Shown here in pieces: positions 37,048 to 46,438 of a stretch of DNA of 64,000 nucleotides (position 1 is its first letter; every line of letters starts with the position of its first letter). The notes under the pieces are model-generated. The model ran no database searches and was not told the origin of the DNA. It was given only the letters and a program-made list of their open reading frames with translations. Source of the DNA: Pueribacillus theae (lineage in GTDB: Bacteria > Bacillota > Bacilli > Bacillales > UBA6769). Made by a program: the position numbers and the translations under genes. The DNA is taken from positions 1-64,000 of the forward strand of contig NZ_QCZG01000004.1 in the NCBI RefSeq assembly GCF_003097615.1. The letters are read 5' to 3'.

Positions 37048-37285
37048 CTAAAGCGATGGCAGCAGCGTAATAGATGTTCGTATAAATTGAACCTTTATCT
37101 TTCGTTTCACCGGCGTGCATAAAGACAACGAGCTGGACTGCGGCTTGCACGAATGCTGTCGTTAAAAGGATAGTCATCCCAGCTGTGAACGACAAATCAA
37201 AGAAATAGACGGCAAGTGCAACGGCTGTGAGAACTAATGAAAAGACAAAGCCGATGACCTGTTTTCGTGGAAACAATTCACTCAT
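37004..37285 (-). CDS. qoxD: Cytochrome aa3 quinol oxidase subunit IV
   Basis: This small 93-aa subunit has three membrane helices (about 10-29, 36-59, 69-91) and starts SELFPRKQVIGF. It completes the aa3-type menaquinol oxidase. ATG at 37285 overlaps the qoxC stop by four bases (ATGA), so the start is preferred over the longer frame to 37354. It is the last gene of qoxABCD. Confidence 0.92.
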   Translation of the reverse strand: MSELFPRKQVIGFVFSLVLTAVALAVYFFDLSFTAGMTILLTTAFVQAAVQLVVFMHAGETKDKGSIYTNIYYAAAIALVTIFGTLLILVWDM

Positions 37286-37884
37286 GCAATCATCATTCCT
37301 TTCAAATAGATGAAGCTGAAGATAAAGATCCAGACGACATCCAAGAAGTGCCAATAAAGGGAAAAGATAAACGCTTTATTGGCTGTTCCCGGCGTGAGTC
37401 CACGTTTTTTCACTTGCAGGATGATAAACAATCCCCAGAATAGGCCAAGTGTAACATGGGCGCCGTGTGTTCCCAATGTTGTTAATAAGGAAGCAGTGAA
37501 TGCGCTCGTTTGCAGTCCCGCACCAATATGGACATAATGGACGAACTCATAGATTTCAACCCCTAAGAATGTAAGGCCGAGAAGCAGTGTGACCGCGAAG
37601 AAAGCCATCATTGCTTTCTTCCGGCCAATCCGCATCGCATGGACGCCGAGCCCAATCGTAAAGCTGCTCGTTAAAAGGACAAATGTTTCAATAAGCACGG
37701 GCGTAATTTCAAAAATCTCCGCACCGGCAGGACCGCTCCCTGTCCGATGCTCAAGCGTAAAATATGTTGCGAAAAGCGTTGCAAAGAGCATAATTTCCGC
37801 TCCGAGAAAAATCCAGAAACCTAATATATTGAGCTGGTTTTGATCGGTACTGTATTCAAGTGGCAGCGAATGATCGATTTTCAT
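37282..37884 (-). CDS. qoxC: Cytochrome aa3 quinol oxidase subunit III
   Basis: Five membrane helices in 200 aa, with the subunit III signature GFWIFLGAEIMLFATLFATY near residue 20 and LYWHFLDVVWIFIF near the end. The ATG overlaps the qoxB stop by one base (TAATG), showing tight translational coupling. It stabilises the catalytic subunit. Confidence 0.95.
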   Translation of the reverse strand: MKIDHSLPLEYSTDQNQLNILGFWIFLGAEIMLFATLFATYFTLEHRTGSGPAGAEIFEITPVLIETFVLLTSSFTIGLGVHAMRIGRKKAMMAFFAVTLLLGLTFLGVEIYEFVHYVHIGAGLQTSAFTASLLTTLGTHGAHVTLGLFWGLFIILQVKKRGLTPGTANKAFIFSLYWHFLDVVWIFIFSFIYLKGMMIA

Positions 37885-39830
37885 TAGCTTGCACCTCGCA
37901 ATTTCTTTTCTGTGTTCTCGACTTCCTCTACAGAAATATAATATCCATCATCTTTCTCAAATGAACGGTAGGCCATACAAGCGAAGATCCCAATCGTTGT
38001 AATGATGGCTGGAATCCACATACTGAAGACGAATGAGAATCCCCATACAAAGAAAATACAACTCATGATAAACGGGGCGCCAGTATGATTTGGCATATGG
38101 ATTTTTTCGATCTTGCCTTTGAACAGCTCCTGCCCTTTCTTTTTCTGGTCCCAAAACGCTTCAATGGAATGAACTTCAGGAACCGTCGCAAAATTATAGG
38201 CCGGCACAGGGCTGTGCGTTGCCCATTCGAGCGTACGGGCATTCCATGGATCAGAGCTGATATTTCTTGATGCATAACGCGTACTGTAATAAATGTTATA
38301 TACAAGCAAGGCAAACCCAGCAGCGAGCCCAAGCGCTCCGATGAAAGAAATCAAGTTAAGCGGGCCGAATCCAGATGCTTCAGAATACGTGTACATCCGG
38401 CGCGCCTGTCCATCCAACCCAGCAAAGAACATCGGGAAAAACGTCACGTTAAAGCTGATTGCGATAAACCAGAACGCCCATTTCCCAATTCGTTCATTGA
38501 GCATAAAGCCGAACATTTTTGGCCACCAATACGTAAGGCCTGCAATCATTGCAAAGACAACACCAGGGATAATTGTATAGTGGAAGTGGGCGACTAGGAA
38601 CATTGTGTTATGGTATTGATAGTCGGCACTTGCCATACCAAGCATAACCCCGGTAACCCCACCAACCGTAAAGATTGGAATAAAACCTACCGCATAAAGC
38701 ATCGGAACCGTAAATTCAATTTTCCCTTTCCACATCGTGAAAATCCAGTTAAAGATTTTAATTCCGGTCGGAATCGCAATCGCCATCGTTGTAATTGAGA
38801 AAATACTGTTTGTCAAAGGACCTTGCCCCATTGTAAAGAAATGGTGTGTCCAAACTAAAAATGAGAAGAACGAGATAATCACGATGGATGCAACCATAGA
38901 TTTATAGCCGTAGAGGTTCCTTCTTGCAAATGTCGAAATAACCTCACTGTAAATTCCAAACGCCGGCAAAATGAGAATGTACACTTCCGGATGGCCCCAA
39001 ACCCAGAAAAGGTTTGCCCAAAGCATATCCATGCCGCCATTTGTCGAAGTAAAGAAGTTTGCCCCAAACAGCCGGTCCATTGTTCCTAAAAGAAGCGCGA
39101 CTGTCAAAACAGGAAACGCGAAAACAACAATAACGTTTGTAATGAAAGCCGTCCAAGTGAACATTGGCATCTTCATCAACGTCATGCCTGGCGCTCTCAT
39201 TTTTAAGATTGTCGTAATAAAGTTAATCCCTGATATTAATGTACCGATTCCGGCAATTTGAATCGAAAGCATATAATAATTCGTTCCGACCGATTGGCTA
39301 AAATCATTCCCGGCGAGCGGGAAGTAAGAAGTCCAGCCAGAATCAGGCGATCCGCCGATAACGAAAGATATATTGAACAGCATCGCACCCATGAAGAACA
39401 ACCAGAAACTTAACGCATTCAAACGCGGAAACGCAACGTCACGGGCGCCGATTTGCAACGGAACAACGAAGTTCATCAAAGCATAAATAAATGGCATGGC
39501 CATAAAGATAATCATAACGACCCCGTGGGTTGTAAACACTTCATTGTAATGCTGTGCATCTAAGAGAGCATTCTCGGGTACTGCTGTTTGTGCCCGCATC
39601 ATAAGGGCATCAACACCGCCCCGGAACAGCATTAATAGTGCAGAAATCAAATACATAATCCCAATTCGCTTATGATCGACAGTTGTCAACCATTCACGCC
39701 ATAAATAACCCCATTTTTTAAAATAAGTTAAGCCGACGATAATCGCGAGCACCGTAAGGCCGATGGCTACCATTGATGCATAAATGGCAGGGCTGGGATG
39801 CGGAATGGCAAATCTATCAAAATAACTCAT
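37884..39830 (-). CDS. qoxB: Cytochrome aa3 quinol oxidase subunit I (catalytic)
   Basis: This haem-copper oxidase has 648 aa and about 14-15 membrane helices. [13 protein letters not shown] holds a copper-B histidine and the cross-linked tyrosine. [10 protein letters not shown] has two more copper ligands, and [11 protein letters not shown] has the haem ligands. It reduces oxygen to water and pumps protons, taking electrons from menaquinol. It lies between qoxA and qoxC, 45 bases after qoxA. Confidence 0.96.
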   Translation of the reverse strand: MSYFDRFAIPHPSPAIYASMVAIGLTVLAIIVGLTYFKKWGYLWREWLTTVDHKRIGIMYLISALLMLFRGGVDALMMRAQTAVPENALLDAQHYNEVFTTHGVVMIIFMAMPFIYALMNFVVPLQIGARDVAFPRLNALSFWLFFMGAMLFNISFVIGGSPDSGWTSYFPLAGNDFSQSVGTNYYMLSIQIAGIGTLISGINFITTILKMRAPGMTLMKMPMFTWTAFITNVIVVFAFPVLTVALLLGTMDRLFGANFFTSTNGGMDMLWANLFWVWGHPEVYILILPAFGIYSEVISTFARRNLYGYKSMVASIVIISFFSFLVWTHHFFTMGQGPLTNSIFSITTMAIAIPTGIKIFNWIFTMWKGKIEFTVPMLYAVGFIPIFTVGGVTGVMLGMASADYQYHNTMFLVAHFHYTIIPGVVFAMIAGLTYWWPKMFGFMLNERIGKWAFWFIAISFNVTFFPMFFAGLDGQARRMYTYSEASGFGPLNLISFIGALGLAAGFALLVYNIYYSTRYASRNISSDPWNARTLEWATHSPVPAYNFATVPEVHSIEAFWDQKKKGQELFKGKIEKIHMPNHTGAPFIMSCIFFVWGFSFVFSMWIPAIITTIGIFACMAYRSFEKDDGYYISVEEVENTEKKLRGAS

Positions 39831-39875
39831 CCTTTTATACTCCTTCCAGGAAAAATATCATGCATTCAAACGAAA

Positions 39876-40781
39876 TTACTTATGATGACTGTGTTCAGTA
39901 TGATCGCCATGTGATGTTTCATGAGCGCGATCCGCTCCATGCTGGTGGCTGCTATATTCGCCTTCCGGCGCTGGGCGAAATTCAAGATGCGTGCCAGAAA
40001 ACGTTAGTTGCCCAAGATGGCCAGGCTCCAGCAGCTCATCAAATTTCTCTTCCGTCAATGGTTCAGCCGTCTTTTTCACATCGTCAACCCATTCATCAAA
40101 CTCACTTTCCGGCATTGCTTTCACTTGGAACGTATTTTCAGCAAAGCCTTTTCCGCTGAAGTTCGCGTTTCTTCCCATGTATTCACCAGGGTCATCAGCA
40201 GCTAAGTGCAGCGTTGTGACCATGTCGGCCATCGCGTACTTTTGACCGCCAAGCTGCGGAATCCAGAAGCTTGTTATCGGCCCATAGGAGTACAGCTTAA
40301 ATTCCAGCGGCCGATCTGTCGGGATATATAAATAGTTCACCGTTTCAATTCCTTCCTCCGGATAGCTAAAATGCCATTTCCAGTTGGAAGACGAAGCATA
40401 CACAACGAGAGGTTCTTCTTTCGAAAGATGCTCTGGCGTCGCTTCCACTTGGTACGTCGTTTTTACCGTAACAACCGAAAGGAACACAATGATGATAACT
40501 GGAATCCCGATAAAAATTGCCTCGACAATCGGATTTCCTTCGATATGCGGCGGTTCATAATCATCCGCCTGTTTTGAAGCGCGATATTTTACTAGCATAA
40601 TAACCAAAAGGACAAAAACAGCTACCACTATGATCGCCATCGTGGCAATCGATATCCAAATGACATTCGCTTGCGTTTCAGCTTGAGGCCCTTTAGGATC
40701 CAAGACCATTAATGACTCACAGCCCGTTAACACTGGAAGAATAGTGAGAGCCAAACATAAAAAAGCCCACTTTATTTTCAT
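39876..40781 (-). CDS. qoxA: Cytochrome aa3 quinol oxidase subunit II with His-rich tail
   Basis: A lipoprotein signal ends at Cys21 (PVLTGC). Two membrane helices (about 40-63, 82-104) lead to an extracellular cupredoxin domain (SSNWKWHFSYPEEGIETVN onward). The Cys-x3-Cys copper-A site is missing, as expected for a quinol oxidase. The last 30 residues contain eight histidines (SSHQHGADRAHETSHGDH and on), which could bind metal. ATG 40781 has GGAAAGGGG upstream and is preferred over the frame's earlier start at 40829. 301 aa. Confidence 0.93.
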   Translation of the reverse strand: MKIKWAFLCLALTILPVLTGCESLMVLDPKGPQAETQANVIWISIATMAIIVVAVFVLLVIMLVKYRASKQADDYEPPHIEGNPIVEAIFIGIPVIIIVFLSVVTVKTTYQVEATPEHLSKEEPLVVYASSSNWKWHFSYPEEGIETVNYLYIPTDRPLEFKLYSYGPITSFWIPQLGGQKYAMADMVTTLHLAADDPGEYMGRNANFSGKGFAENTFQVKAMPESEFDEWVDDVKKTAEPLTEEKFDELLEPGHLGQLTFSGTHLEFRPAPEGEYSSHQHGADRAHETSHGDHTEHSHHK

Positions 40782-40936
40782 TGAGGGAACCCCTTTCCTT
40801 TGATCTAAAAAACTGGCAGAAACATGCAACCATTGGAATCTGTGTTCAATTTACAAATTATTTTATTATCCTAATAGATTAAAAACAATAAGATAGGAGT
40901 TATGTCACAAAATCTTCTTCAAACTTTGAAGATATT

Positions 40937-40967
40937 AGTAACAATCATTAGTAGTAACAAATTGTTC
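40937..40967. repeat. Direct repeat upstream of qoxA
   Basis: Two copies of AGTAACAA lie about 15 bases apart (within 40937-40967), upstream of qoxA. They could be a regulator site; I cannot name one. Confidence 0.3.
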
Positions 40968-40974
40968 AAAAAGT

Positions 40975-41028
40975 AAAAAAGGATATCGCACTTTTCTTTA
41001 AAAAAAGAAAAGTGCGATATCCTTTTTT
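40975..41028 (-). terminator. Very strong terminator of the siderophore uptake operon
   Basis: A 17-bp stem (GGATATCGCACTTTTCT with its complement) is flanked by AAAAAA and TTTTTT, so it works in both directions. It isolates qoxABCD from the iron operon. Confidence 0.92.
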
Positions 41029-41032
41029 CGCT

Positions 41033-41095
41033 TTATGCGAAAGCTTTTTGTATTGGCTGGGGAATAAAAGCCTTCTTTCTGCAAAAGTGAATCAT
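41033..41095 (-). CDS. Possible 20-aa small protein
   Basis: GGAAGGAGG lies five bases before an ATG on the minus strand, opening MIHFCRKKAFIPQPIQKAFA, which ends just before the strong terminator at 40975-41028. The excellent ribosome binding site is the main evidence. It may also be a remnant. The stretch 41096-41266 between it and the permease gene shows nothing else I can support. Confidence 0.35.
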   Translation of the reverse strand: MIHFCRKKAFIPQPIQKAFA

Positions 41096-41266
41096 GAGAG
41101 CCTCCTTCCCTTCATTTTCGAAGGGGCGTCAAACCACGGATACGAACCTTGCCAGCTACACCCTTCATATAACAAAAACAAAATGAGTGTCTCTTTACAC
41201 GTAATTGTATCGTCTATTTTGAAGCAACCAAACAACGCCTTTTTGATACAACATTACCCTCTTGTT

Positions 41267-42304
41267 CTATGCTTTGGATTTTGCAAGCAAATATAAAAAA
41301 TACGGTGCTCCAATGACAGCAACAACAATCCCCGCCGGGATTTCAGACGGTTCGATTATCCATCTGCCGATCGTGTCGGCAGTAATTATCAGAAGAGCGC
41401 CGATCAAAGCGGCGGTTGGGATAAGGTACTGATGTTTCGCACCAACTAATTGACGAGCTAAATGTGGGGCGATTAAACCGACAAAGCCAATTCCGCCGCT
41501 AACGGACACACTTGCGCCCGCCAAGCCAACCGCAACCGCGAGTAAAATCAATCGTTCCCTCTGGATAGCTAGTCCAAGGCCCGTAGCTGGTATCTCTCCT
41601 AAATGAAGTGTATTTAAAACACGTGCCTTCACATAGGCGAATGGTAATAGAAGAAGAACCCATGGCAATAATGCGATGACAAATTTCCAGTTCGATCCCC
41701 AAATGCTGCCCGCCAGCCAAACAGCAACGAATTGGTAGTCTTCAGGCGATAATCTCAATGTCAAAACGATCATCGCCGCACTAATACCGGCTGCTACCGC
41801 AACACCTGTTAACAATAGGCGTATAGGCGAAATGCCTTCTCCACGTTTATATGACAGGATATAGATGAGAGCTGCGGTTAGTCCGGCTCCTATAAACGCT
41901 AAAAGCGGCAAAAAAAAGACCGGAGTTGCCTTTGTGGACGGAAAGAAGGAAATAAACAACATTACAGCTAAACCAGCGCCCGCATTAATACCTAAAATTC
42001 CAGGATCAGCCAGCGCATTCCGTGAAACACCTTGTAAGATACCTCCTGATACGGCCAATGCCATGCCCACTAAAACGGCGATCACAATTCTCGGCAGTCG
42101 GAATTCAAACAAAATTAAATTTTGCTTTTCTGTTCCCATTCCAAACAATGTTCGAATCGTTTCCCAAGGAGTCAGTCGTATAAAGCCGGTGTTCATGCTT
42201 ATTATCATCATCGCTAGAATAAGGAGAATAAGCGTGGAAATAAGAAGCGTATTTTTACGGTGTCTCTTCTGTTGGTATGCAGAAACATATTTTTTTTCAA
42301 TCAT
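41267..42304 (-). CDS. FecCD-type iron-siderophore ABC permease (second subunit)
   Basis: This 345-aa membrane protein has about ten helices and the FecCD signatures: RLPRIVIAVLVGMALAVSGG, LADPGILGINAGAGLAVML and GGIGFVGLIAPHLARQLVG, the last being the coupling helix that contacts the ATPase. The start overlaps the upstream permease stop by four bases. It forms a heterodimer with that protein. Likely substrates are hydroxamate or catecholate Fe(III) siderophores, as for YfhA/FeuC; the specific one cannot be told. Confidence 0.92.
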   Translation of the reverse strand: MIEKKYVSAYQQKRHRKNTLLISTLILLILAMMIISMNTGFIRLTPWETIRTLFGMGTEKQNLILFEFRLPRIVIAVLVGMALAVSGGILQGVSRNALADPGILGINAGAGLAVMLFISFFPSTKATPVFFLPLLAFIGAGLTAALIYILSYKRGEGISPIRLLLTGVAVAAGISAAMIVLTLRLSPEDYQFVAVWLAGSIWGSNWKFVIALLPWVLLLLPFAYVKARVLNTLHLGEIPATGLGLAIQRERLILLAVAVGLAGASVSVSGGIGFVGLIAPHLARQLVGAKHQYLIPTAALIGALLIITADTIGRWIIEPSEIPAGIVVAVIGAPYFLYLLAKSKA

Positions 42305-43347
42305 ATTTCCTTTCCTCCTTTACGTGCCAAGTAAAGGAAGAATGGTACACCAATTAACGCAATTAAGGCGCCAATCGGTGTTTCATAAGGCGGGTTCACC
42401 ATTCTCGCGGCAAAATCTGCAAGCACAACTAATAAACTGCCTAAGATGGCAGAACACGGAACAATCCAGCGATAATCATTTCCGACAAGAAAGCGGGTAA
42501 GATGGGGAACGATCAGTCCGACAAATCCGACGGCCCCCACTACCGAAACTGCCGCTCCGGCTAACACTAATACAACAATGGCTCCGAAAAATTTTATCGT
42601 TCCTGTGCGTTGCCCAAGACCAATCGCCACTTCATCTCCAAGGCTAAGTAATGTAATCGACTTAGAAAGCATGATCGCACCGATAATTGCAGCCACGATC
42701 CACGGTGTCATAATTTGAAGATGTTCCCATTTCGTCCCTGAAACACCGCCTGCATACCAAAACGCTAAATCTTGGCCAATGCGATAATAAATCGCAATCC
42801 CTTCACTCAGGGCAGTAAGCAACGCACTGACTGCCGCTCCCGCCAATACAAGCCGCATCGGAGTTAGCCCGCCCTTGGCCAATGAACCTACCCCATACAC
42901 AAGACCCGCGCCCAATGCCGCACCCAAAAATGCAAAGTGAATAATGTACATATACGGTAAATTTGGAAAAAACGCAAAGCAAACAGCAAGCATGAAAGCT
43001 GCCCCTGCATTCAATCCCAACAGACCTGAATCAGCCAATGGATTCCGCGTCATCCCTTGCATAATCGTTCCCGAAACAGCAAAGCAAGCACCAACCAAAG
43101 CCGCGCCTAGAACCCTTGGCAATCTTATTTCTTGAATAATTTGGTGAGAGGTCAATTCAGGGCTGTATTGAAAAACAGCAGACCAAACCGTTGCAAAGTC
43201 AATATCTGCCGCGCCAAACGATACCGATAGACCGATTGCAAATAAAAGCCCAATCATCCCGCCAATTAATACAAAGGTTGCCATGATTGGGCGTGATCCC
43301 TTATACACTTTCTTCATAGCTACTGACTCTTTTACTGAAGCTGGCAT
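42301..43347 (-). CDS. FecCD-type iron-siderophore ABC permease (first subunit)
   Basis: This 348-aa paralogue of the downstream permease has RLPRVLGAALVGACFAVSG, LADSGLLGLNAGAAFML and GAVGFVGLIVPHLTRFLVG. AAGGAG stands seven bases before the ATG. It resembles YfiZ/FeuB. It is located 21 bases after the ATPase gene, in one operon with it. Confidence 0.92.
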   Translation of the reverse strand: MPASVKESVAMKKVYKGSRPIMATFVLIGGMIGLLFAIGLSVSFGAADIDFATVWSAVFQYSPELTSHQIIQEIRLPRVLGAALVGACFAVSGTIMQGMTRNPLADSGLLGLNAGAAFMLAVCFAFFPNLPYMYIIHFAFLGAALGAGLVYGVGSLAKGGLTPMRLVLAGAAVSALLTALSEGIAIYYRIGQDLAFWYAGGVSGTKWEHLQIMTPWIVAAIIGAIMLSKSITLLSLGDEVAIGLGQRTGTIKFFGAIVVLVLAGAAVSVVGAVGFVGLIVPHLTRFLVGNDYRWIVPCSAILGSLLVVLADFAARMVNPPYETPIGALIALIGVPFFLYLARKGGKEI

Positions 43348-43368
43348 CCACTTTCTCCTTACGAATGT

Positions 43369-44181
43369 TCAGTTGGTTTGCAATAAGTATTCCGCTTCTT
43401 TATTCAATTGATAAGATAGACAAATAGGATTCTGGCTAAATGGACACGCCGTTAAAATCGCTTGAATGTCAAAAACCGTTTCTAAATGATCGTGCGTCAT
43501 GACTTCTTCAGGCGATCCTTCTGTCATAATCTTACCGTCTTTCATTGCAATCATATACTGCGAAAAGCGCGAGGCATGATTTAAATCGTGAAGAACCATG
43601 ACAATCGTTTTTCCTTCTTCCTCATTTAACCTTTTGAGCATGATGAGAATGTCCAGCTGATGTGCCAAATCCAAATATGTTGTCGGTTCGTCTAACACAA
43701 GAATTTCAGTATCTTGCGCAAGTGCCATTGCAATCCATACGCGCTGCCTTTGCCCACCGGATAATGCTTCTACAGGACGATCCCTTAATTCACTTAACCC
43801 TGTCACTTCGATTGCCCAATGGATATGCTTTAAATCTTCTTGTTTCAACGTGCCAAAGCCTCGTTGATGAGGATATCTTCCGTATGAAACCAATTCAAAA
43901 ACCGTAAGCCCTGGAGGCGCTTCAGAGCTTTGCGGCAAAATGGCCATCTTCTTAGCAATTTCTTTTGTCGGCAGTTGATGGATTGCACGTCCATCTAAAA
44001 ATACAGCCCCTTTTTGTGTCTTCAAGATCCGGGCAAGCGCTTTAAGCAATGTTGACTTCCCACACCCGTTCGGACCGATAATCGTTGTTATTTTCTTGTC
44101 GGGAATGGTTACACTTAACTCATTTATGATGATGGTGTTGGAGTACCCAACGGCTACCCGGTCGACAGTGAGAATTGACAT
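43369..44181 (-). CDS. Iron-siderophore ABC transporter ATPase (FecE/YusV type)
   Basis: Walker A GPNGCGKST near residue 37, signature LSGGQRQRVWIA, Walker B ILVLDEPTTYLD and the switch His in MVLHDLNHA are all intact. 270 aa is the normal length. It is the first gene of the ATPase-permease-permease operon and has its own Fur-box promoter at 44215-44273, so it can be expressed separately from the binding protein upstream. Confidence 0.93.
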   Translation of the reverse strand: MSILTVDRVAVGYSNTIIINELSVTIPDKKITTIIGPNGCGKSTLLKALARILKTQKGAVFLDGRAIHQLPTKEIAKKMAILPQSSEAPPGLTVFELVSYGRYPHQRGFGTLKQEDLKHIHWAIEVTGLSELRDRPVEALSGGQRQRVWIAMALAQDTEILVLDEPTTYLDLAHQLDILIMLKRLNEEEGKTIVMVLHDLNHASRFSQYMIAMKDGKIMTEGSPEEVMTHDHLETVFDIQAILTACPFSQNPICLSYQLNKEAEYLLQTN

Positions 44182-44214
44182 AAATGCAAATCACCCTTTC
44201 TTCACCATTTATCG

Positions 44215-44273
44215 TGATAATGATAATCATTATCATATATAGATAGTATAAAGTAGGATTGCGTTTTTAACAA
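44215..44273 (-). promoter_or_regulatory. Fur-regulated promoter of the uptake operon
   Basis: On the minus strand TTGTTA (44268-44273), 17 bases and TATACT (44245-44250) are followed by TGATAATGATAATCATTATC at 44215-44235, a near-perfect Fur box. Confidence 0.88.
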
Positions 44274-44338
44274 GAAAGAGATGAAGCATATGAGCTTCAA
44301 AGTGATTGGCGCTCTATAATTTCACTGCTGCAGGAGTT

Positions 44339-45343
44339 TTATTCCAAAGCTTCAAGAATTGCCTGTATGCCGTACGAATTGCCAATCGGCCCATAGCCGA
44401 GAGCAAGCTCCCCGTTAATCGGATAAACGTGATCATTCTGAACGGCTTTCAACCTGCGCCAAACCTCGCTGTCCTCCCATTCGTCTGTTAAGGCAGGGAT
44501 GGACTTATCACTATAATTGAAATAGCCCAAAAACAGATGATCAGGATCCAGTGTAGTTAAACCCTCTAAACTAATCTGCTCTCCCTCTTTCATCGTGGCC
44601 GCATCCGGTGCCTTGAGCCCAAGACCATCATAGTATTGTTTCAAATAGTCCGTGCCTTGCAACCATACCTCCTTTTCCCTCACTTGCACGAATGCTACCG
44701 TACCTTCCAAGTGAGCCAGTTTCTCCTTGGCATCCTTCACGCGGCTGCGGTATTCGGAAATATAGCTCTCCGCTACGTCCTCTTGCCCCAGAATCTCGCC
44801 AAATTTGATCACGAGCGGCTGCCAATCTTCCCAAACGTTCGTTTCTTCCTCATCAATGACAATTGTCGTAGCGATTCGCGACAGATCCTCTTCGATGTCC
44901 TCATTGATGCTATTGCCAGCAATGATTAAATCAGGCTCATAGGCAAGAAGCGCCTCTAAATTTACTGTTGAATTCTCTCCTACGACCACCAATTCATCTA
45001 GCTTGTCTACGTATGGTTTATAGCTTTCTGTACCTAACACAGATTGCTTCTCGGTAAACGGGAGAGCCACTGCGACGGATTTTAGATCAAATAACAGGAG
45101 AGAATCGGTATACCCCCAATGAACGACCGCAATTTTCTTTGGCTCCTCCTCGATTGTAATTTCCCCATTAGCCGCATTGATTGTCCGTGGAAATTGTCCG
45201 TTCTGAGCATTTTTATTACTTTCGTTTGCTTCCTTTTGTCCCCCAGTCGAACCTTTATTTTCTGCATTAGCACACGCGCTAACCAGCAGAGCGAAACATA
45301 AGCACATGGTTAGTAAAACCATGGACTTTATGCGTTTACTCAT
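44339..45343 (-). CDS. Iron-siderophore substrate-binding lipoprotein (1)
   Basis: The lipobox LLVSAC places the lipid-modified Cys near residue 23. A type III periplasmic-binding fold follows, with KKIAVVHWGYTDSLLLFD at the start of lobe 1 and ALLAYEPDLIIAGNS. It captures a ferric siderophore and hands it to the permeases downstream. ATG 45343 has GAAAGGAT seven bases upstream; the frame's first ATG overlaps the ribosome binding site. 334 aa. A Fur box covers its promoter at 45374-45418. The YfiY family is the nearest I can suggest. Confidence 0.9.
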   Translation of the reverse strand: MSKRIKSMVLLTMCLCFALLVSACANAENKGSTGGQKEANESNKNAQNGQFPRTINAANGEITIEEEPKKIAVVHWGYTDSLLLFDLKSVAVALPFTEKQSVLGTESYKPYVDKLDELVVVGENSTVNLEALLAYEPDLIIAGNSINEDIEEDLSRIATTIVIDEEETNVWEDWQPLVIKFGEILGQEDVAESYISEYRSRVKDAKEKLAHLEGTVAFVQVREKEVWLQGTDYLKQYYDGLGLKAPDAATMKEGEQISLEGLTTLDPDHLFLGYFNYSDKSIPALTDEWEDSEVWRRLKAVQNDHVYPINGELALGYGPIGNSYGIQAILEALE

Positions 45344-45373
45344 GTTATACATCCTTTCTCAAACCCTTTTATA

Positions 45374-45418
45374 TGATAACGATTCTCATTATCATATAAA
45401 ACTTTATCATCCTATCAA
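45374..45418 (-). promoter_or_regulatory. Fur-regulated promoter of binding protein 1
   Basis: TTGATA (45413-45418), 16 bases and TATGAT (45391-45396) on the minus strand overlap TGATAACGATTCTCATTATC (45374-45394), a Fur box with two or three mismatches. Confidence 0.82.
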
Positions 45419-45446
45419 TTTGATGAAAATAGAGATATTCCCGAAC

Positions 45447-46301
45447 TTAAGATGGATTATTTCGCTTTCGATACAAGCCAACCTTGCTCGGCGGCAAACC
45501 TTTATGCTTTTTAAACAATCGGCTGAAGTAATAGGCATCTGAATAACCGACGCTTTTGGCAACGGAGGACACCGGGAATTGTCCTGTGATTAGCAGTTCG
45601 TACGCCTTATTCATTCGGTACTGGATCAAAAAATCAATCGGACCGATTCCTACATATTTATGAAACAGATAGGAGAAGTATTTCGCTTTCACCTGGTAAC
45701 GCTCTGCCAGCATATTCAATGTTAACGGCTCCGCATAGTGTGTCTGAATGTACTGAATTGTCTCATCAATGAGAGTATCAGTCTCCTTGTTTTGCTGATG
45801 GCGTGCGGACTGAATAAGCTTGTTCAGCAGCCGGTAGAACAACATCTTCTTCTTCAGCAATTCCAAGCTTCCTGGTGAAGAAGACGCCCGAAGTAAATCC
45901 TCGTGCAACTGCAGCAATTCTGGATCAAGGGCAATATGGAGAATCGACACCTTTGTCAAACGCCGCACCTCCTCCAATTCAGAGGAGACGGGCAAATAGT
46001 GAACAAGATAATATTCAAAACCATTGCCTCCTGTACAAACTTCTAACTGCTTATGCAATCCGCCTAGAAGTATCTTGCCAGGTTCTAGCTGATACCGCTC
46101 CCTTGCATCAAATATAAATTCGGCTTGCCCTTTTAAGCCACACACAATGCCACATTTGGTCGTCGGTTGATCGACGTGACCACAATATAAATGATTGGCT
46201 TCCAACTTTGTACGATAAGCACCATAAATATGTAACGGCACTCTTGCAAACGCGGACGCCAATGCTTCGCAGGAAGAAACCTCGTCATTTCTTCTCTTCA
46301 T
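45447..46301 (-). CDS. AraC family transcriptional regulator
   Basis: A cupin-like ligand-binding N-terminus (about 15-150) is joined to a C-terminal AraC double helix-turn-helix (about 180-280) with LTLNMLAERYQVKAKYFSYL and VSSVAKSVGYSDAYYFSRLF. Its place between binding protein and exporter suggests it activates siderophore uptake when the ferric siderophore is present, as Btr does for feuABC; unlike Btr it has no binding-protein domain. ATG 46301 with GAAGGGG upstream is preferred over GTG 46319. 284 aa. Confidence 0.88.
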   Translation of the reverse strand: MKRRNDEVSSCEALASAFARVPLHIYGAYRTKLEANHLYCGHVDQPTTKCGIVCGLKGQAEFIFDARERYQLEPGKILLGGLHKQLEVCTGGNGFEYYLVHYLPVSSELEEVRRLTKVSILHIALDPELLQLHEDLLRASSSPGSLELLKKKMLFYRLLNKLIQSARHQQNKETDTLIDETIQYIQTHYAEPLTLNMLAERYQVKAKYFSYLFHKYVGIGPIDFLIQYRMNKAYELLITGQFPVSSVAKSVGYSDAYYFSRLFKKHKGLPPSKVGLYRKRNNPS

Positions 46302-46438
46302 TCGATCGGACCCCTTCACGATATGAGGTATTCAATAACTGATAGACCATCTACCCCTCTTTCTCCTTAATATCCTTTGCCCGGAACTTTTTGCTGCATT
46401 TAGCCTAAGATTTCCATTGCAATTTTGGCTCAACGTTG

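Noticed and set aside
41012-41296. Plus-strand 94-codon frame after the strong hairpin
   Set aside because: It begins inside the terminator stem, has no ribosome binding site and runs into the permease gene; no family resemblance.
43662-43907. 81-codon plus-strand frame within the siderophore ATPase gene
   Set aside because: Antisense to conserved ABC motifs; shadow only.
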